Assembly: GCA_035461245.1 (NCBI GenBank)
Contig: DATHVP010000143.1
Location: forward strand, 124,001-188,000
DNA: 64,000 nt
Direction of reading: 5' to 3'
Origin: SH-MAG3 sp035461245
GTDB lineage: Bacteria > Gemmatimonadota > Gemmatimonadetes > Longimicrobiales > RSA9
A program made the position numbers and the translations under genes. Positions 32,641 to 41,804 of this stretch are shown here, piece after piece. Each line of letters starts with the position of its first letter. The stretch's first letter is position 1. The notes under the pieces were generated by a model. It was not told where the DNA came from. It searched no databases and saw only the letters and a list, made by a program, of their open reading frames with translations.

Positions 32641-33476
32641 TGCCGGCTCCACGGGTGGCGTTCCAGGGTGAGGCCGGGGCGTTCAGTGAGGCGGCGGCCC
32701 GGCGCGTGTTCGGCGGCGACGTCATCACGGTGCCATGCCCCACGTTCGCGGGCATCGCAGAGCAGGTCCTCGCCGGCGACGCCGGGTACGGCATGCTGCC
32801 GGTGGAGAACAGCATCGCCGGCGGTGTCGGCGGCGGGTACGACGTACTGTCCACCGGCCGACTGGCGGTGGTTGGCGAGGTGGTGGAGCCCATCGGGCTG
32901 TGTGTGCTGGGCGTGCCCGGCGCGGGGCTGGCGGAGGTGCGCCGTGTGCTGTCCCATCCCGTGGCGCTGGCCCAGTGCCAGCGGTTCCTGGACGGGCTGG
33001 TCGAAGCCGATGCCCTGGCCGTGCACGACACGGCCGGCGCCGCCCGCCTGGTGGCGGAACGCGGTGACCGGGCAACGGTGGCGGTGGCCGGCCGGTTCGC
33101 CGCCGAACTCTACGGACTGGCAGTGCTGGCGGAAGACGTGCAGGACCGGCCGGACAACCAGACGCGGTTCTTCGTCGTCGCCGCGCCGGGCACGCCGCCG
33201 CCGCCCGCGAGCGCCTTCGGCTCGCCGCGCACTGCCCTGCTCTTCTCCACGGCGCATCGGCCAGGCGCCCTCTCCGACGTGCTGGCGCCGCTGGCCGCAG
33301 CCGGAATCAACCTGAGCCGCATCGAGTCCCGCCCCGCGGACGCGCCGTGGCACTACAACTTCTTCCTGGAACTCGACGCCGACCTGGCCGATCCCGTGGT
33401 GGCGACGGCGGTGGAGCAGGCCTCCCGGGCGGCCCGCAGCCTCACGGTCCTGGGCAGCTTCCGCCGCATGGGCTGA
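32640..33476 (+). CDS. pheA: Prephenate dehydratase
   Basis: A 278-residue cytosolic enzyme converting prephenate to phenylpyruvate. VAFQGEAGAFSEAAA opens the catalytic domain, LPVENSIAGGV is the conserved ENS motif, and DNQTRFFVV carries the catalytic Thr175 in TRF. Residues ~197-275 are an ACT domain with HRPGALSDVL (Gly209-Ala-Leu) and IESRP (229-232), the phenylalanine allosteric site, so feedback inhibition by Phe is expected in addition to the upstream attenuator. ATG overlaps the previous TGA. Confidence 0.95.
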   Translation: MPAPRVAFQGEAGAFSEAAARRVFGGDVITVPCPTFAGIAEQVLAGDAGYGMLPVENSIAGGVGGGYDVLSTGRLAVVGEVVEPIGLCVLGVPGAGLAEVRRVLSHPVALAQCQRFLDGLVEADALAVHDTAGAARLVAERGDRATVAVAGRFAAELYGLAVLAEDVQDRPDNQTRFFVVAAPGTPPPPASAFGSPRTALLFSTAHRPGALSDVLAPLAAAGINLSRIESRPADAPWHYNFFLELDADLADPVVATAVEQASRAARSLTVLGSFRRMG

Positions 33477-33538
33477 CGGCCGTTCCGGCCCCGGGCGGAC
33501 GGCTGGCCCGGCTCCGGGCGGGCGGCGGGGGCGCGCAC

Positions 33539-33573
33539 TGCAAAGTGCCATTCATTGTGCAATGCACTTTGCA
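33539..33573. promoter_or_regulatory. Inverted repeat downstream of pheA
   Basis: TGCAAAGTGC (33539-33548) and GCACTTTGCA (33564-33573) are perfect 10-base arms around 15 bases. A second palindrome, GTGCATGCAC, lies at 33622-33631. Either a hairpin ending the pheA transcript (no U-run) or an operator of the downstream receiver gene. The rest of the 256-base gap (33477-33732) holds no gene. Confidence 0.4.
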
Positions 33574-33732
33574 TGATGCCATACGACATCGGCGCCGATG
33601 CCGTCGGTGTCATCCGGCCAAGTGCATGCACCGGAACGAGTTGGATGCGAGGCCGTGAGGGGGCATGCATCTCGCCCCATGTGCCGGTCGTTACCGCCGC
33701 TCCCCGGCGAGACACATGGTGGAAGGCGTACC

Positions 33733-34125
33733 ATGCAGAAGGCACTGATCCTCATAGTCGACCAGAGCAGCGCGACGCGGGCCATGTATGCAGACTACCT
33801 GCGGTACCATGGCTATGGCGTGGCGGAGGCCTCGACGAGCGCGGAAGGCATGCGTTTGTCCCATTCCCTGCGGCCGGACCTGGTGGTGACGGAGCTGCCG
33901 GCGGACCACGAGTGGGTGCAGGCCATCCGCGTGCTGGGCCGGGACGGCGCCGCCCGGGAGACGGCCATCATCGCGTGCTCCACGCAGATCGATCCCCGGT
34001 GGCCGTACGTGCCGGAGGGTGTGGACGTGGACCGGGCCCTGCCGAAGCCGACGTCGCCGCGCACGCTGCTGGATGAAGTCATGCGCCTCCTGGGGCATGA
34101 CGCGCCCGAGCCTGTCATGGCATGA
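33733..34125 (+). CDS. Degenerate response-regulator receiver protein
   Basis: A 130-residue single receiver domain. LILIVDQSSATRAMYADYL is strand 1/helix 1 with Asp9-10 region reduced to one acid, DLVVTELP is strand 3, IIACST ends strand 4, and ALPKPTSP has the conserved Lys. The phospho-accepting Asp is replaced by Glu54, so ordinary phosphotransfer should not occur; Glu can mimic the phosphorylated state. No output domain is present. GGAAGG six bases upstream fixes the ATG. It lies alone between pheA and the BNR gene, about 3.4 kb from a histidine kinase. Confidence 0.8.
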   Translation: MQKALILIVDQSSATRAMYADYLRYHGYGVAEASTSAEGMRLSHSLRPDLVVTELPADHEWVQAIRVLGRDGAARETAIIACSTQIDPRWPYVPEGVDVDRALPKPTSPRTLLDEVMRLLGHDAPEPVMA

Positions 34126-34211
34126 ACGCGTAGCGGCGTGATGACGCGCCGCGGCAGCCGGCGGTCGCGCCCGTGACGATGCGTCGCGCGGCCGCCGGCT
34201 CCAGCCTGACG

Positions 34212-34257
34212 GAAGGGCCGGCACCACGCTGATCACTGGCGGTGATGCCGGCCCTTC
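34212..34257. terminator. Hairpin between convergent genes
   Basis: GAAGGGCCGGCA (34212-34223) pairs perfectly with TGCCGGCCCTTC (34246-34257) around a 22-base loop. It serves the ends of the receiver gene and the convergent BNR gene; U-runs are weak. Confidence 0.5.
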
Positions 34258-34272
34258 AATTCACACCTGCAA

Positions 34273-37200
34273 TCAGCGCGTCAGCGCGTCCAGCTCCGTC
34301 CGCAGCGCGTCCAGGTCGCGCCGCAGTTCCTCATAACGCTCGAACGCGTCGCCATGAGGGCGGTTGTCGGCGCGGCTGACGATGCCGTTCAGGTAGCTGA
34401 TCTGCGGGATCAGCATCTGCTGCGGGTACGCCTGCCCGGGCACGTTCAGCGCCCGGCGTTCCAGAGCTGCCAGCCGGTCCAGCGCCTGCGCGTTGCCGGC
34501 CTGCTCGAGACGCTGCCGTGCGGCGCGGAGGTCGGCCTGGAGCCGCTGCCCATCCGCCTGGAGCTGGGCCACCCTGGTGGCCAGTTCGTACTGTGCCTGG
34601 AGGTCGCCGGCAGTGATGCCGTCCGCGGCGAGACGCGGGTCCACGGCCACCACCAGCGGCGCGGTGAGGGGCGCAGTGCCAGGCACGGTCAGGCGCACGG
34701 TGTAGCGGCCCGGCGGCACCGCCACACCGGCGGCGGGCGCCTCCGCACCGGTGCGCATGTCCCAGGCGAAGCGGTGCAGCCCCGCGGTGGCGGGCAGGCG
34801 CGCGGCGCCGCCCCCGCCGCCGAAGCGACCGCCGGACACGCCGCTGCCGGGCATCATGCCGCCCTGGCCGCCGCCGCCCTGGCCGCCCTGGGCCGAGCCA
34901 TCGCTGGAATAGCTGCGGATCACGGCGCCGCTGGCGTCCGTAATCTCCAGCGTCACCGGTCCGCGGGCGTCGGCGCCGAGCCAGTAATCAATGGTGGCCT
35001 CGTTGCCGCGCATGCGGTACGCCTCCCGGGGCGTGAACAACTGTGCCGCGCGGCCGGCGGTCTGAGCGTCCATGCCGTGCAGCGGCGTCAGGTTGTCCAG
35101 GATCCAGAAGCCCCGGCCCTGTGTGGCGATGACGAGGTCATTGCGATAGACCTTGAAGTCGCTGATGACGGTGGCGGGCAGGTTCTGCTGGAAGCCCTGC
35201 CAGGAGGCGCCATTGTCGAAGGACACGAACATGCCGTACTCGGTGCCGGCGTAGAGCAGCCCCGCCCGCGCCGGGTCCTCGCGGATCACGCGCGTGGGGT
35301 GGTCCTGCGGGAACCCGCTGTTCGGACCGGTGATGTGAGTCCAGGTGCGGCCGTAGTCGTCCGTGCGGTAGATGTACGGCTGCCAGTCGTCGAACATGTA
35401 GCGGTGCACGGCGACGTAGGCACCGCCTGCACGGTGCGGCGATGGCTCCACCGTCTGCACCCGGCCACCCGGCGGCAGGCCGGCGGGCGTCACGTCGGAC
35501 CAGGACCCTCCAGCATTGCGGGTGACGTGGATGGGGCCGTCATTGGCGCCGGCCCAGATGACGCCCCGCTCCAGCGGCGACTCCGCCACCGCGTACAGCG
35601 TCGCATAGAACTCCTCGCCGGTGATGTCCCGGGTGATGGGCGCACCGGAGAAAACGTGGCCCACGGGGTCATTCGCGGTGAGGTCCGGCGAGATGGTCTC
35701 CCACGTGCGGCCGCCGTCCGTGGTTCGATGCACGTACTGCGACGCGTGGTAGACCACGTTCGGGTCGTGGGGTGAGACGACGATTGGGACCACCCGCTGG
35801 AACCGGTACTTCAGGTCCTTCGGGTTGTGGCCGTACATGTTCGACGCGCCCACACTGTACTCCGTGGACTGGCCGGTGAGTTCGCTGTAGCGGTAGAACC
35901 GGCCCTTGCAGTTGCTGAAGAAGACCATGGCGTTGGTGCCCGGCTGCGGCACCGCAGGGCCCGTCTCGCAGCCGCCCACGTTGATGCGCCAGAACTCGTG
36001 CGCTTCCGGCCGCGCGCCCTGCCCCGTGCTGGGCACGCCGATGGTGGTGTTGTCCTGCTGGCCGGCGTAGACCCAGTACGGCCAGCGGTCGTCCAGGTCC
36101 ACCTGGTACATCTCCGCCGTGGGCTGGTTGTTCTGCGAGGACCACGTCGCGCCGCCGTCCTTCGTGACGTTCACGCCGCCGTCATTGGACTGGATGAAGA
36201 TGTCCGGGTTGTCCGGGTTGATCCACATGCCGTGGTTGTCCACGTGGGGCGTCGGCCGGCGCTCGAAGGTGCGGCCGCCGTCCGTGGACTTGAAGAACTG
36301 CTCGTTGTTGACCCAGACCACGTCCGGGTCCTTCGGGTCGGCGTCGATATAGATGTAGTAGAACGGGCGGTTGATGAGTCCGGCCTGGTTGCTGGTCCGC
36401 GTCCAGGTGGCGCCGGCGTCGTCGCTCCGATACACACCGCCATGGACGCCGCCCGGCATGGCAAGCGTGCCGTCACCGGCCTCGAGCAGCGCGTAGACCC
36501 GCCGGGGGTTCGCCGGCGAGACGCTGATGCTGATCTTGCCCGTGTAGTCGGACGGCAGGCCGTTGGTGAGCTTCGTCCACGTGTCGCCGCCGTCCGTGGA
36601 CTTGTAGATGCCGCCCTCCCGGGCGCCGCTGATGATGGTCCACGGCTTCCGCTCGGCCCGCCACATGCCCGCATACAACTCGTCCGGGTTCGCAGGGTTC
36701 ATGGCAATGTCCGACGCGCCCGTGCTGTCGGACACGAACAGGACCCGGTCCCAGTTGCGACCGCCGTCGCGGGTGCGGAAGATGCCCCGCTCCGGATTGC
36801 GCCCGAACGGGTTGCCCACGGCCGCGACATAGGCGATGTCCGCGTTCGTCGGGTGGACCACCATGTCCGCAATGACCCCGACCCTCTCCAGGCCGGCATA
36901 CTGCCAGGTCCGCCCGCCGTCCACGGACTTGAAGACGCCCTTGCCGATGGACACATTGCTCCGGATTGCAGCCGAGCCGGTGCCCACGTAGATCACGTCT
37001 GCGTTCGACGGCGCCACCTTGATGGCACCGATGGAGCCCACCGGGATCTGGCCGTCCGTGATGGGCGTCCAGGTCTCGCCGGCGTCATCGGTGCGGAAGA
37101 CACCGCCGCCGGTGCCGCCGAAGTAGAACGTGTTCGGCTGCGCACGGTGACCGGCCACCGCTGTCACCCGCCCGCCGCGCGTGGGGCCGACATAGCGGTA

Positions 37201-37386
37201 GTCTAGTCCTTCCAGGACTGACGGATCCACACGGACCGCGGTCGACGGGGAGGCGGCCGGGCCCGCACTTTGCGGCGGCGCCGGCTGCGCCGGTTGCGCC
37301 TGTTGCGCGCGCAAGGGCAGCGCAGAGGCGAGGACGGTGAGGCCCAGTACCAGGGCCGGCAGACGGTTGGCAGAGATCCGGTTCAT
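34273..37386 (-). CDS. Exported BNR/sortilin-like beta-propeller protein
   Basis: A 1037-residue protein with a signal peptide (MNRISANRLPALVLGLTVLA...LRAQQ). Many BNR/Asp-box-like repeats of the form S.DGG.TW follow (KSVDGGRTWQYAGL, RTRDGGRNWDR, KSTDGGDTWTKL, RTTDGGRTWETI, RTDDYGRTWTHI). They form one or two large propellers related to VPS10/sortilin and to glycosyl-hydrolase-like WD40/YVTN proteins common in Acidobacteriota and Gemmatimonadota. A Gly-rich linker near residue 850 precedes a beta-sandwich (RYTVRLTVPG) and a C-terminal helical region. Substrate and enzyme activity are unknown; a binding role outside the cytosol is the safest reading. Monocistronic. Confidence 0.85.
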   Translation of the reverse strand: MNRISANRLPALVLGLTVLASALPLRAQQAQPAQPAPPQSAGPAASPSTAVRVDPSVLEGLDYRYVGPTRGGRVTAVAGHRAQPNTFYFGGTGGGVFRTDDAGETWTPITDGQIPVGSIGAIKVAPSNADVIYVGTGSAAIRSNVSIGKGVFKSVDGGRTWQYAGLERVGVIADMVVHPTNADIAYVAAVGNPFGRNPERGIFRTRDGGRNWDRVLFVSDSTGASDIAMNPANPDELYAGMWRAERKPWTIISGAREGGIYKSTDGGDTWTKLTNGLPSDYTGKISISVSPANPRRVYALLEAGDGTLAMPGGVHGGVYRSDDAGATWTRTSNQAGLINRPFYYIYIDADPKDPDVVWVNNEQFFKSTDGGRTFERRPTPHVDNHGMWINPDNPDIFIQSNDGGVNVTKDGGATWSSQNNQPTAEMYQVDLDDRWPYWVYAGQQDNTTIGVPSTGQGARPEAHEFWRINVGGCETGPAVPQPGTNAMVFFSNCKGRFYRYSELTGQSTEYSVGASNMYGHNPKDLKYRFQRVVPIVVSPHDPNVVYHASQYVHRTTDGGRTWETISPDLTANDPVGHVFSGAPITRDITGEEFYATLYAVAESPLERGVIWAGANDGPIHVTRNAGGSWSDVTPAGLPPGGRVQTVEPSPHRAGGAYVAVHRYMFDDWQPYIYRTDDYGRTWTHITGPNSGFPQDHPTRVIREDPARAGLLYAGTEYGMFVSFDNGASWQGFQQNLPATVISDFKVYRNDLVIATQGRGFWILDNLTPLHGMDAQTAGRAAQLFTPREAYRMRGNEATIDYWLGADARGPVTLEITDASGAVIRSYSSDGSAQGGQGGGGQGGMMPGSGVSGGRFGGGGGAARLPATAGLHRFAWDMRTGAEAPAAGVAVPPGRYTVRLTVPGTAPLTAPLVVAVDPRLAADGITAGDLQAQYELATRVAQLQADGQRLQADLRAARQRLEQAGNAQALDRLAALERRALNVPGQAYPQQMLIPQISYLNGIVSRADNRPHGDAFERYEELRRDLDALRTELDALTR

Positions 37387-37447
37387 TGCGGCATCGTGAT
37401 GGTAGGTCGCTGCATTGGCCCCGACGCGGGCGTGGAGTAGCGTCAAG

Positions 37448-37457
37448 TTGCATGCAA
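37448..37457. promoter_or_regulatory. TTGCATGCAA palindrome upstream of the histidine kinase
   Basis: A perfect 10-base palindrome 53 bases before the kinase start and 61 bases before the BNR start on the other strand. It resembles GTGCATGCAC at 33622-33631 upstream of the degenerate receiver gene. Confidence 0.25.
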
Positions 37458-37510
37458 TGCACCCTGCCACGCAAGATCACCGGCGCCCGGTGCCAGGACA
37501 TCGAGGAGTG

Positions 37511-38635
37511 ATGGTGCCCGAGAACATCCAGGAATCCGACCGGCTGTACCGGCTGCTGGTGGACAGCGTCCGGGACTACGCCATCTTCGCGCTGGACCCG
37601 ACGGGTCACATCCTCACGTGGAACCCCGGCGCACAGCGGTTCAAGGGCTACACGGCGGAAGAAGCCATCGGCCGGCATTTCTCCATCTTCTATCCGGCAG
37701 AGTCCATCACGGCAGGCAAGCCGGACCTGGAGCTTGTGGTGGCTGCGGACGTGGGCCGGTTCGAGGATGAAGGCTGGCGGTTGCGCAAGGACGGCACTCG
37801 ATTCTGGGCCAACGTTGTCATCACGGCACTGCGGGACGAGGCGGGCCAGCTCATCGGCTACGCGAAGGTGACCCGGGACCTGACCGAACGGGTGCTGGCG
37901 GAGCGCCGGGCGGTAGCGGACGCCCGGCAACTTGCAGAGGTGGAGGCCGCGAACCAGGCCAAGAGCGAGTTCCTGCGCACGCTCTCCCATGAACTGCGCA
38001 CCCCGCTGAACGCCATTGGCGGGTACACGGAACTGCTGTTGCTGGGGGTACACGGGTCGCTGACGGCCACGCAACGGCAGGACCTGGAGCGCGTGCGGCG
38101 CAGCCAGCAGCACCTGCTGCGCCTCATCGACGAGCTGCTGGACTTCAGCCGGGTGGAAGCAGGCACCATCGAGTTCATCCTGGAGCGAGTTCCGCTGGAG
38201 CAGGTGGCACAGGACGCCATGGCCATAATCGAGTCGCAGGCCACGGTGGCCGCGGTATCGCTCGAACTGCAGGCGGACGAGGGCAGCGTGATCGCGCTGG
38301 CGGACGCAGCCCGGGTGCGGCAGATCCTGCTGAACCTGCTGACCAACGCCATCCGCTACACGGCACCGGGTCACGTCACGGTGCAGGTCGCCGGCGGCGC
38401 GGTCGCGGAAGTGCACGTGGCGGATACCGGCCCGGGAATCCCGCCTGACGTCATGGATTCCATCTTCGAGCCCTTCGTGCAGCTGGGCCGCACGTACAGC
38501 ACGTCCCACCAGGGCACCGGGCTCGGCCTGGCCATCAGCCGCCGCCTGGCCCGAGGCATGAACGGCGACCTGACCGTCGCCAGTCAGCCCGGCGCCGGCA
38601 CCACCTTTACCCTGACCCTGCCCCTCGCCCCTTAG
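37511..38635 (+). CDS. PAS-domain sensor histidine kinase
   Basis: A 374-residue soluble kinase. A PAS domain (~10-125; YAIFALDPTGHILTWNPGAQRFKGYTAEE) is followed by a short coil, HisKA with phospho-acceptor His160 in LSHELRTPLN, and HATPase_c with N-box NAIRY, G1 DTGPGIP and G2 GTGLGLAI. No membrane helix or receiver domain is present; the partner regulator is not adjacent. GAGGAG lies two bases before the ATG at 37511 but five bases before an in-frame GTG at 37514, which is the better-spaced start. Strongly similar in the core to the kinase at 59383. Confidence 0.92.
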   Translation: MVPENIQESDRLYRLLVDSVRDYAIFALDPTGHILTWNPGAQRFKGYTAEEAIGRHFSIFYPAESITAGKPDLELVVAADVGRFEDEGWRLRKDGTRFWANVVITALRDEAGQLIGYAKVTRDLTERVLAERRAVADARQLAEVEAANQAKSEFLRTLSHELRTPLNAIGGYTELLLLGVHGSLTATQRQDLERVRRSQQHLLRLIDELLDFSRVEAGTIEFILERVPLEQVAQDAMAIIESQATVAAVSLELQADEGSVIALADAARVRQILLNLLTNAIRYTAPGHVTVQVAGGAVAEVHVADTGPGIPPDVMDSIFEPFVQLGRTYSTSHQGTGLGLAISRRLARGMNGDLTVASQPGAGTTFTLTLPLAP

Positions 38636-38656
38636 CGCCCTGACGGCGGGCCCCTA

Positions 38657-38701
38657 GCACCCCGAAGGAGGTGCGGCCTTGGCACCCCCGAAGGGAGGTG
38701 C
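38657..38701. terminator. Two adjacent GAA-loop hairpins between convergent genes
   Basis: GCACCCC-GAA-GGAGGTGC (38657-38674) and GCACCCCC-GAA-GGGAGGTGC (38682-38701) are near-identical hairpins in tandem. They separate the kinase gene from the convergent small exported protein. No U-run. Confidence 0.45.
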
Positions 38702-38709
38702 GGCCTCCC

Positions 38710-39180
38710 TCACCGCGGCAGCTCCCGGTTGTACCACCATAACGCCCGGTTCAGCGCGTCATTCGCCCGGTTCATGAGCACGCCGCCATAGAATGACAAC
38801 CCGACACCAGCGCCCGTGAACGCCAGCTTCTGCATGGTTCCCTGCAACAGGATGGGCGCGCCAATGGCGATGACCGTGCCGGCCATGTTCAGGATGTAAC
38901 CGCGGTCATACTGCACGTCATAGATGCGGGCGAGAGCAGCGGCGGTATCAGAGAGGGCGACGAACGGCGCCACCTCCGGCTCCAGCAGCCCCAGCTTGAT
39001 GACCTCCTCGCCTTCGACGCCGCGCACCAGCATGAGCGGCGTGGTCAGCGTTGGCGGCTGGATGCGCAACGCGCAGGTGTCATAGGTGCACGTGGCCTGT
39101 CCGGACGCCGGCCGTGGCGCGACCGCCAGCGTCGCCAGCAGCGTTGCGACGGGGAGTAGTCGTACGAATGTGCGGGTCAT
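38710..39180 (-). CDS. Small exported protein of unknown function
   Basis: A 156-residue protein with a signal peptide (MTRTFVRLLPVATLLATLAVA...ASGQ) and a pair of cysteines soon after (CTYDTC). Two further hydrophobic stretches (MAGTVIAIGAPILLQGT; LAFTGAGVGLSFYGGVLM) may be membrane helices, and it ends LNRALWWYNRELPR. I do not recognise a family, though similar short exported proteins occur in Gemmatimonadota-type genomes. It lies between a kinase and the GMC oxidoreductase but is not clearly part of either unit. Confidence 0.6.
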   Translation of the reverse strand: MTRTFVRLLPVATLLATLAVAPRPASGQATCTYDTCALRIQPPTLTTPLMLVRGVEGEEVIKLGLLEPEVAPFVALSDTAAALARIYDVQYDRGYILNMAGTVIAIGAPILLQGTMQKLAFTGAGVGLSFYGGVLMNRANDALNRALWWYNRELPR

Positions 39181-39331
39181 GGCGTAGCTGCCGGCGCTGC
39201 GGTGTGAGTGATGAACCGGATGGAAGGTGGCGGGACGGGCACCCCGGCGACAAGTGGGCGACATCGCCATCCTCGTGCTGCCGTCCCGAGGCGGGCGCTC
39301 TTCGTCCCCCACCCGGCCGTCGCTGTCATGC

Positions 39332-40642
39332 TCACCCGCCTGCTGCATCGAGCTGTCGGGCGAGGCGACGGGCGAGGGCGAGGATGGTCAGGACGGTGGG
39401 CCTGCCCAGTGCTTCGGGGAAGACGCTGGCATCGCAGACGTACAGCCCGTCCAGCCGGGTCTTCAGGTCGGCATCAACGACATCGCCGATGCGGGCCGTG
39501 GCGGACGGGTGTGTCCCGCGCATGGGAGTGCGGATGAGCGTGTCCGCGCCGCAGCCGGCGGCGATGAGGATGCGGTGCGCCACCTGCTCTGCGCGGTCCA
39601 GCCGGTCGGCGTCGTCAGGCGTCAGCCCCTTCGAGATGCCGCCGCGGTCGTCAATGCCGCCGCTGATCTCGTCCCGGAGCTTGATCATGACGCCCAGTGT
39701 GCGCCCCCAGCGCGGCCACGTCAGCGGCCACGCCGGTCCCTTGGCGGCCATGATGATGGGGTACATGAGCCAGGGATCCACGAGGGTGGAGTACATGACA
39801 TCGAGCTCCTCGTCCTCGCAGCTCCAGGTCATGGGCGGGTCCTCTCCCATGCCGGGTCCGTCGCCGGAGCCGTAGATCATGACCGTCGTGTCCATGGCCA
39901 GCCCGCGGCCGGCCTCGATACCGGCGGTGCGCAGCAGTTCCGGCGTGCCCAGCCCGCCGGCGGCCAGAATGACCCGGGGCGCGCGTACCTCGAAGGGCGA
40001 CCGTCCGCGCCGGCCGGTGACCCCGCGGACGGCGCCGCCCTCCGTGAGCACGGTACGGACGCGAGCGGACGTCCACAGCGTGGCGCCGGCGGCCACGGCG
40101 TCGTCAACGAACTCGGCGGCCGTCCATTTGGCGCCGCAGCGGCAGCCGAGCAGGCAGCGGGCGCCGCAGTCGAACGGGTTGGCGCGGGCGGGCAGCATGA
40201 ACTTGTCCTGCGGCTGCCAGTCCATGTCCAACCCAATCGCGGCCTCGGCCAGGCGGGTTGATGCGGCGCCACGCAGTTCCGGCGGCAGTGGCGCCACCTG
40301 GAGTTCGTCTGCGAGCGCGGCGGCGTCGGCTTCCACGTCCACGCCGTGGCGAGTGCGCAGCCACGGCGGCGGCGGCGCGGAGCAGCCGGCGTACATGGTC
40401 GTTGCCCCGCCCACCATCAGCGGCCGGACGATGTTCAGCCCTTCCTTCGTGAACAGCAGCGCCCGCCGGTCGGCGTAGAGCAGTGCGCCAGCGTAGGTGC
40501 CATACACGGCGTGGCCGCGCCAGTCCCGCCCCCGCTCTAGGATCAGTACCCGCTGCCCTGCCCGCGCGAGTTCCCGTGCGACGGTGGCACCGCCGGGTCC
40601 ACTGCCGACGATGACGACGTCGAAGTCCTTACGTTCACCCAT
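39332..40642 (-). CDS. FAD-dependent GMC-type oxidoreductase
   Basis: A 436-residue enzyme with the N-terminal Rossmann motif VVIVGSGPGGATVARELA (GxGPGG at 13-18), ERG at the end of the second strand, LMVGGATTMYAG and the C-terminal GMC segment GLYVCDASVFPEALGRPTVLTILALA. Cys159, Cys163, Cys167 and Cys169 cluster in CGARCLLGCRCG and could bind a metal or cluster. It would oxidise an alcohol or saturate/desaturate a lipid-like substrate. It is the last gene of a four-gene overlapping cassette (8-base overlap with the flippase-like gene), which suggests action on the glycolipid made upstream. Confidence 0.82.
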   Translation of the reverse strand: MGERKDFDVVIVGSGPGGATVARELARAGQRVLILERGRDWRGHAVYGTYAGALLYADRRALLFTKEGLNIVRPLMVGGATTMYAGCSAPPPPWLRTRHGVDVEADAAALADELQVAPLPPELRGAASTRLAEAAIGLDMDWQPQDKFMLPARANPFDCGARCLLGCRCGAKWTAAEFVDDAVAAGATLWTSARVRTVLTEGGAVRGVTGRRGRSPFEVRAPRVILAAGGLGTPELLRTAGIEAGRGLAMDTTVMIYGSGDGPGMGEDPPMTWSCEDEELDVMYSTLVDPWLMYPIIMAAKGPAWPLTWPRWGRTLGVMIKLRDEISGGIDDRGGISKGLTPDDADRLDRAEQVAHRILIAAGCGADTLIRTPMRGTHPSATARIGDVVDADLKTRLDGLYVCDASVFPEALGRPTVLTILALARRLARQLDAAGG

Positions 40643-41804
40643 GGGTCGCCCCCTTCTCGTTCCGGGCCAGCAACGGAAAGATGAGTGCAGCCAGCCCTAC
40701 GGGCACGTAGAACGTGAACAGCCGCCATGCGGCGGTGGCAATGCCGATGACGCCGGCGGGCAGCAGCGTCGCGTATACTGCGGTGAAGGCGACTTCCGCG
40801 CCGCCAGTGGCGCCAGGCGTCGGCACGAACGTCATGATGGTGAAGACGATCCACTGCAGCAGCCAGAACAGCACGGGGTCGAAGGGCACGCCCAGGAACA
40901 GGGCCAGTGCCATGACGACGGAGTACCGGCCGATCCAGTGGGCGGCGGTGAGGAGCAGCGTCAGCGCGAACCGCGCCTTGCCCCGGCGCAGGATCAGCGC
41001 GAGGACGGCGCGGGCGTCCGACCACGCCGCCCGCAGCCGCCTGCGCGTGCGACCCCACCAGCGTACGCCGCCCCGCTGGACGCGTGCCCCGGCATGGCCC
41101 AGCAGCGTGGACCGCAGCAGCAGCCACGCCAGTAGGGCCAGGCCCGTGCCGACGCCCACCACCACCAGCGCATTGCTGCTGAGCAGCCGTGTGCTCGTGG
41201 CGATGGCCGGCAGTTCCCACGGTCGCGCGATGATCATGGCCAGCGGCAGCGCGAAGACGAAGAAGAAGACGGCGTCCTCCACCTTTGGCAGCAGCGCCAC
41301 CGTCGCCGCCTCGCCGGGCCGTACACCGTGCCGTACCAGCATCCCCCAGCGGAACGCCTCGCCGCCAATGGCCGTGGGTGATACGGCGGCGCCCAGGTCC
41401 ACGACCAGCGTCATGCGCAGCAGCTCGCGGAACGGCAGCCGATGCCCGAGGAACCGCGTCCATACCATCAGCCGCAGTGAGCCGGTGAGCCACGGTGTCA
41501 GTGTCAGCGCCAGCGCCACGAGCAGGTAGACCCGGGGCAGTTCGCCCAGCGAGGCGAGGAGTGCGCGGTCCGTGGCGAGGAGTGTGTAGCCGAGGTTGGC
41601 CAGCACGCCCAGCGGCAGGAGCAGCAGCGCGATATTGAACGCCCGGCGGGCAGCCCTGCCCCGGGGCCGCGTGAGTGGTGAATCGGGCGCTGGCCCTGGG
41701 GGTGGCTCGCCCGCAGGTGTCGGCTCGACCGGCGGCGGCTCGGTCATGGGTGCGGGCGCTGGTGCAGGGTCGGCGGCCGTCGCTGCGTCATGAGCCGCGG
41801 GCAT
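40635..41804 (-). CDS. Flippase-like/lysylphosphatidylglycerol-synthase TM family protein
   Basis: A 389-residue integral membrane protein. A Pro/Ala-rich ~50-residue cytosolic start is followed by about eight helices with the family segments SPTAIGGEAFRWGMLVRHGV, PKVEDAVFFFVFALPLAMI and FVPTPGATGGAEVAF. The family (UPF0104/LPG synthase membrane domain) is linked to lipid or glycolipid flipping. GAGG six bases before the ATG supports 41804; it overlaps the GT4 gene upstream by 17 bases and the GMC gene downstream by 8. Its position implies moving the glycolipid built by the two glycosyltransferases. Confidence 0.85.
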   Translation of the reverse strand: MPAAHDAATAADPAPAPAPMTEPPPVEPTPAGEPPPGPAPDSPLTRPRGRAARRAFNIALLLLPLGVLANLGYTLLATDRALLASLGELPRVYLLVALALTLTPWLTGSLRLMVWTRFLGHRLPFRELLRMTLVVDLGAAVSPTAIGGEAFRWGMLVRHGVRPGEAATVALLPKVEDAVFFFVFALPLAMIIARPWELPAIATSTRLLSSNALVVVGVGTGLALLAWLLLRSTLLGHAGARVQRGGVRWWGRTRRRLRAAWSDARAVLALILRRGKARFALTLLLTAAHWIGRYSVVMALALFLGVPFDPVLFWLLQWIVFTIMTFVPTPGATGGAEVAFTAVYATLLPAGVIGIATAAWRLFTFYVPVGLAALIFPLLARNEKGATHG

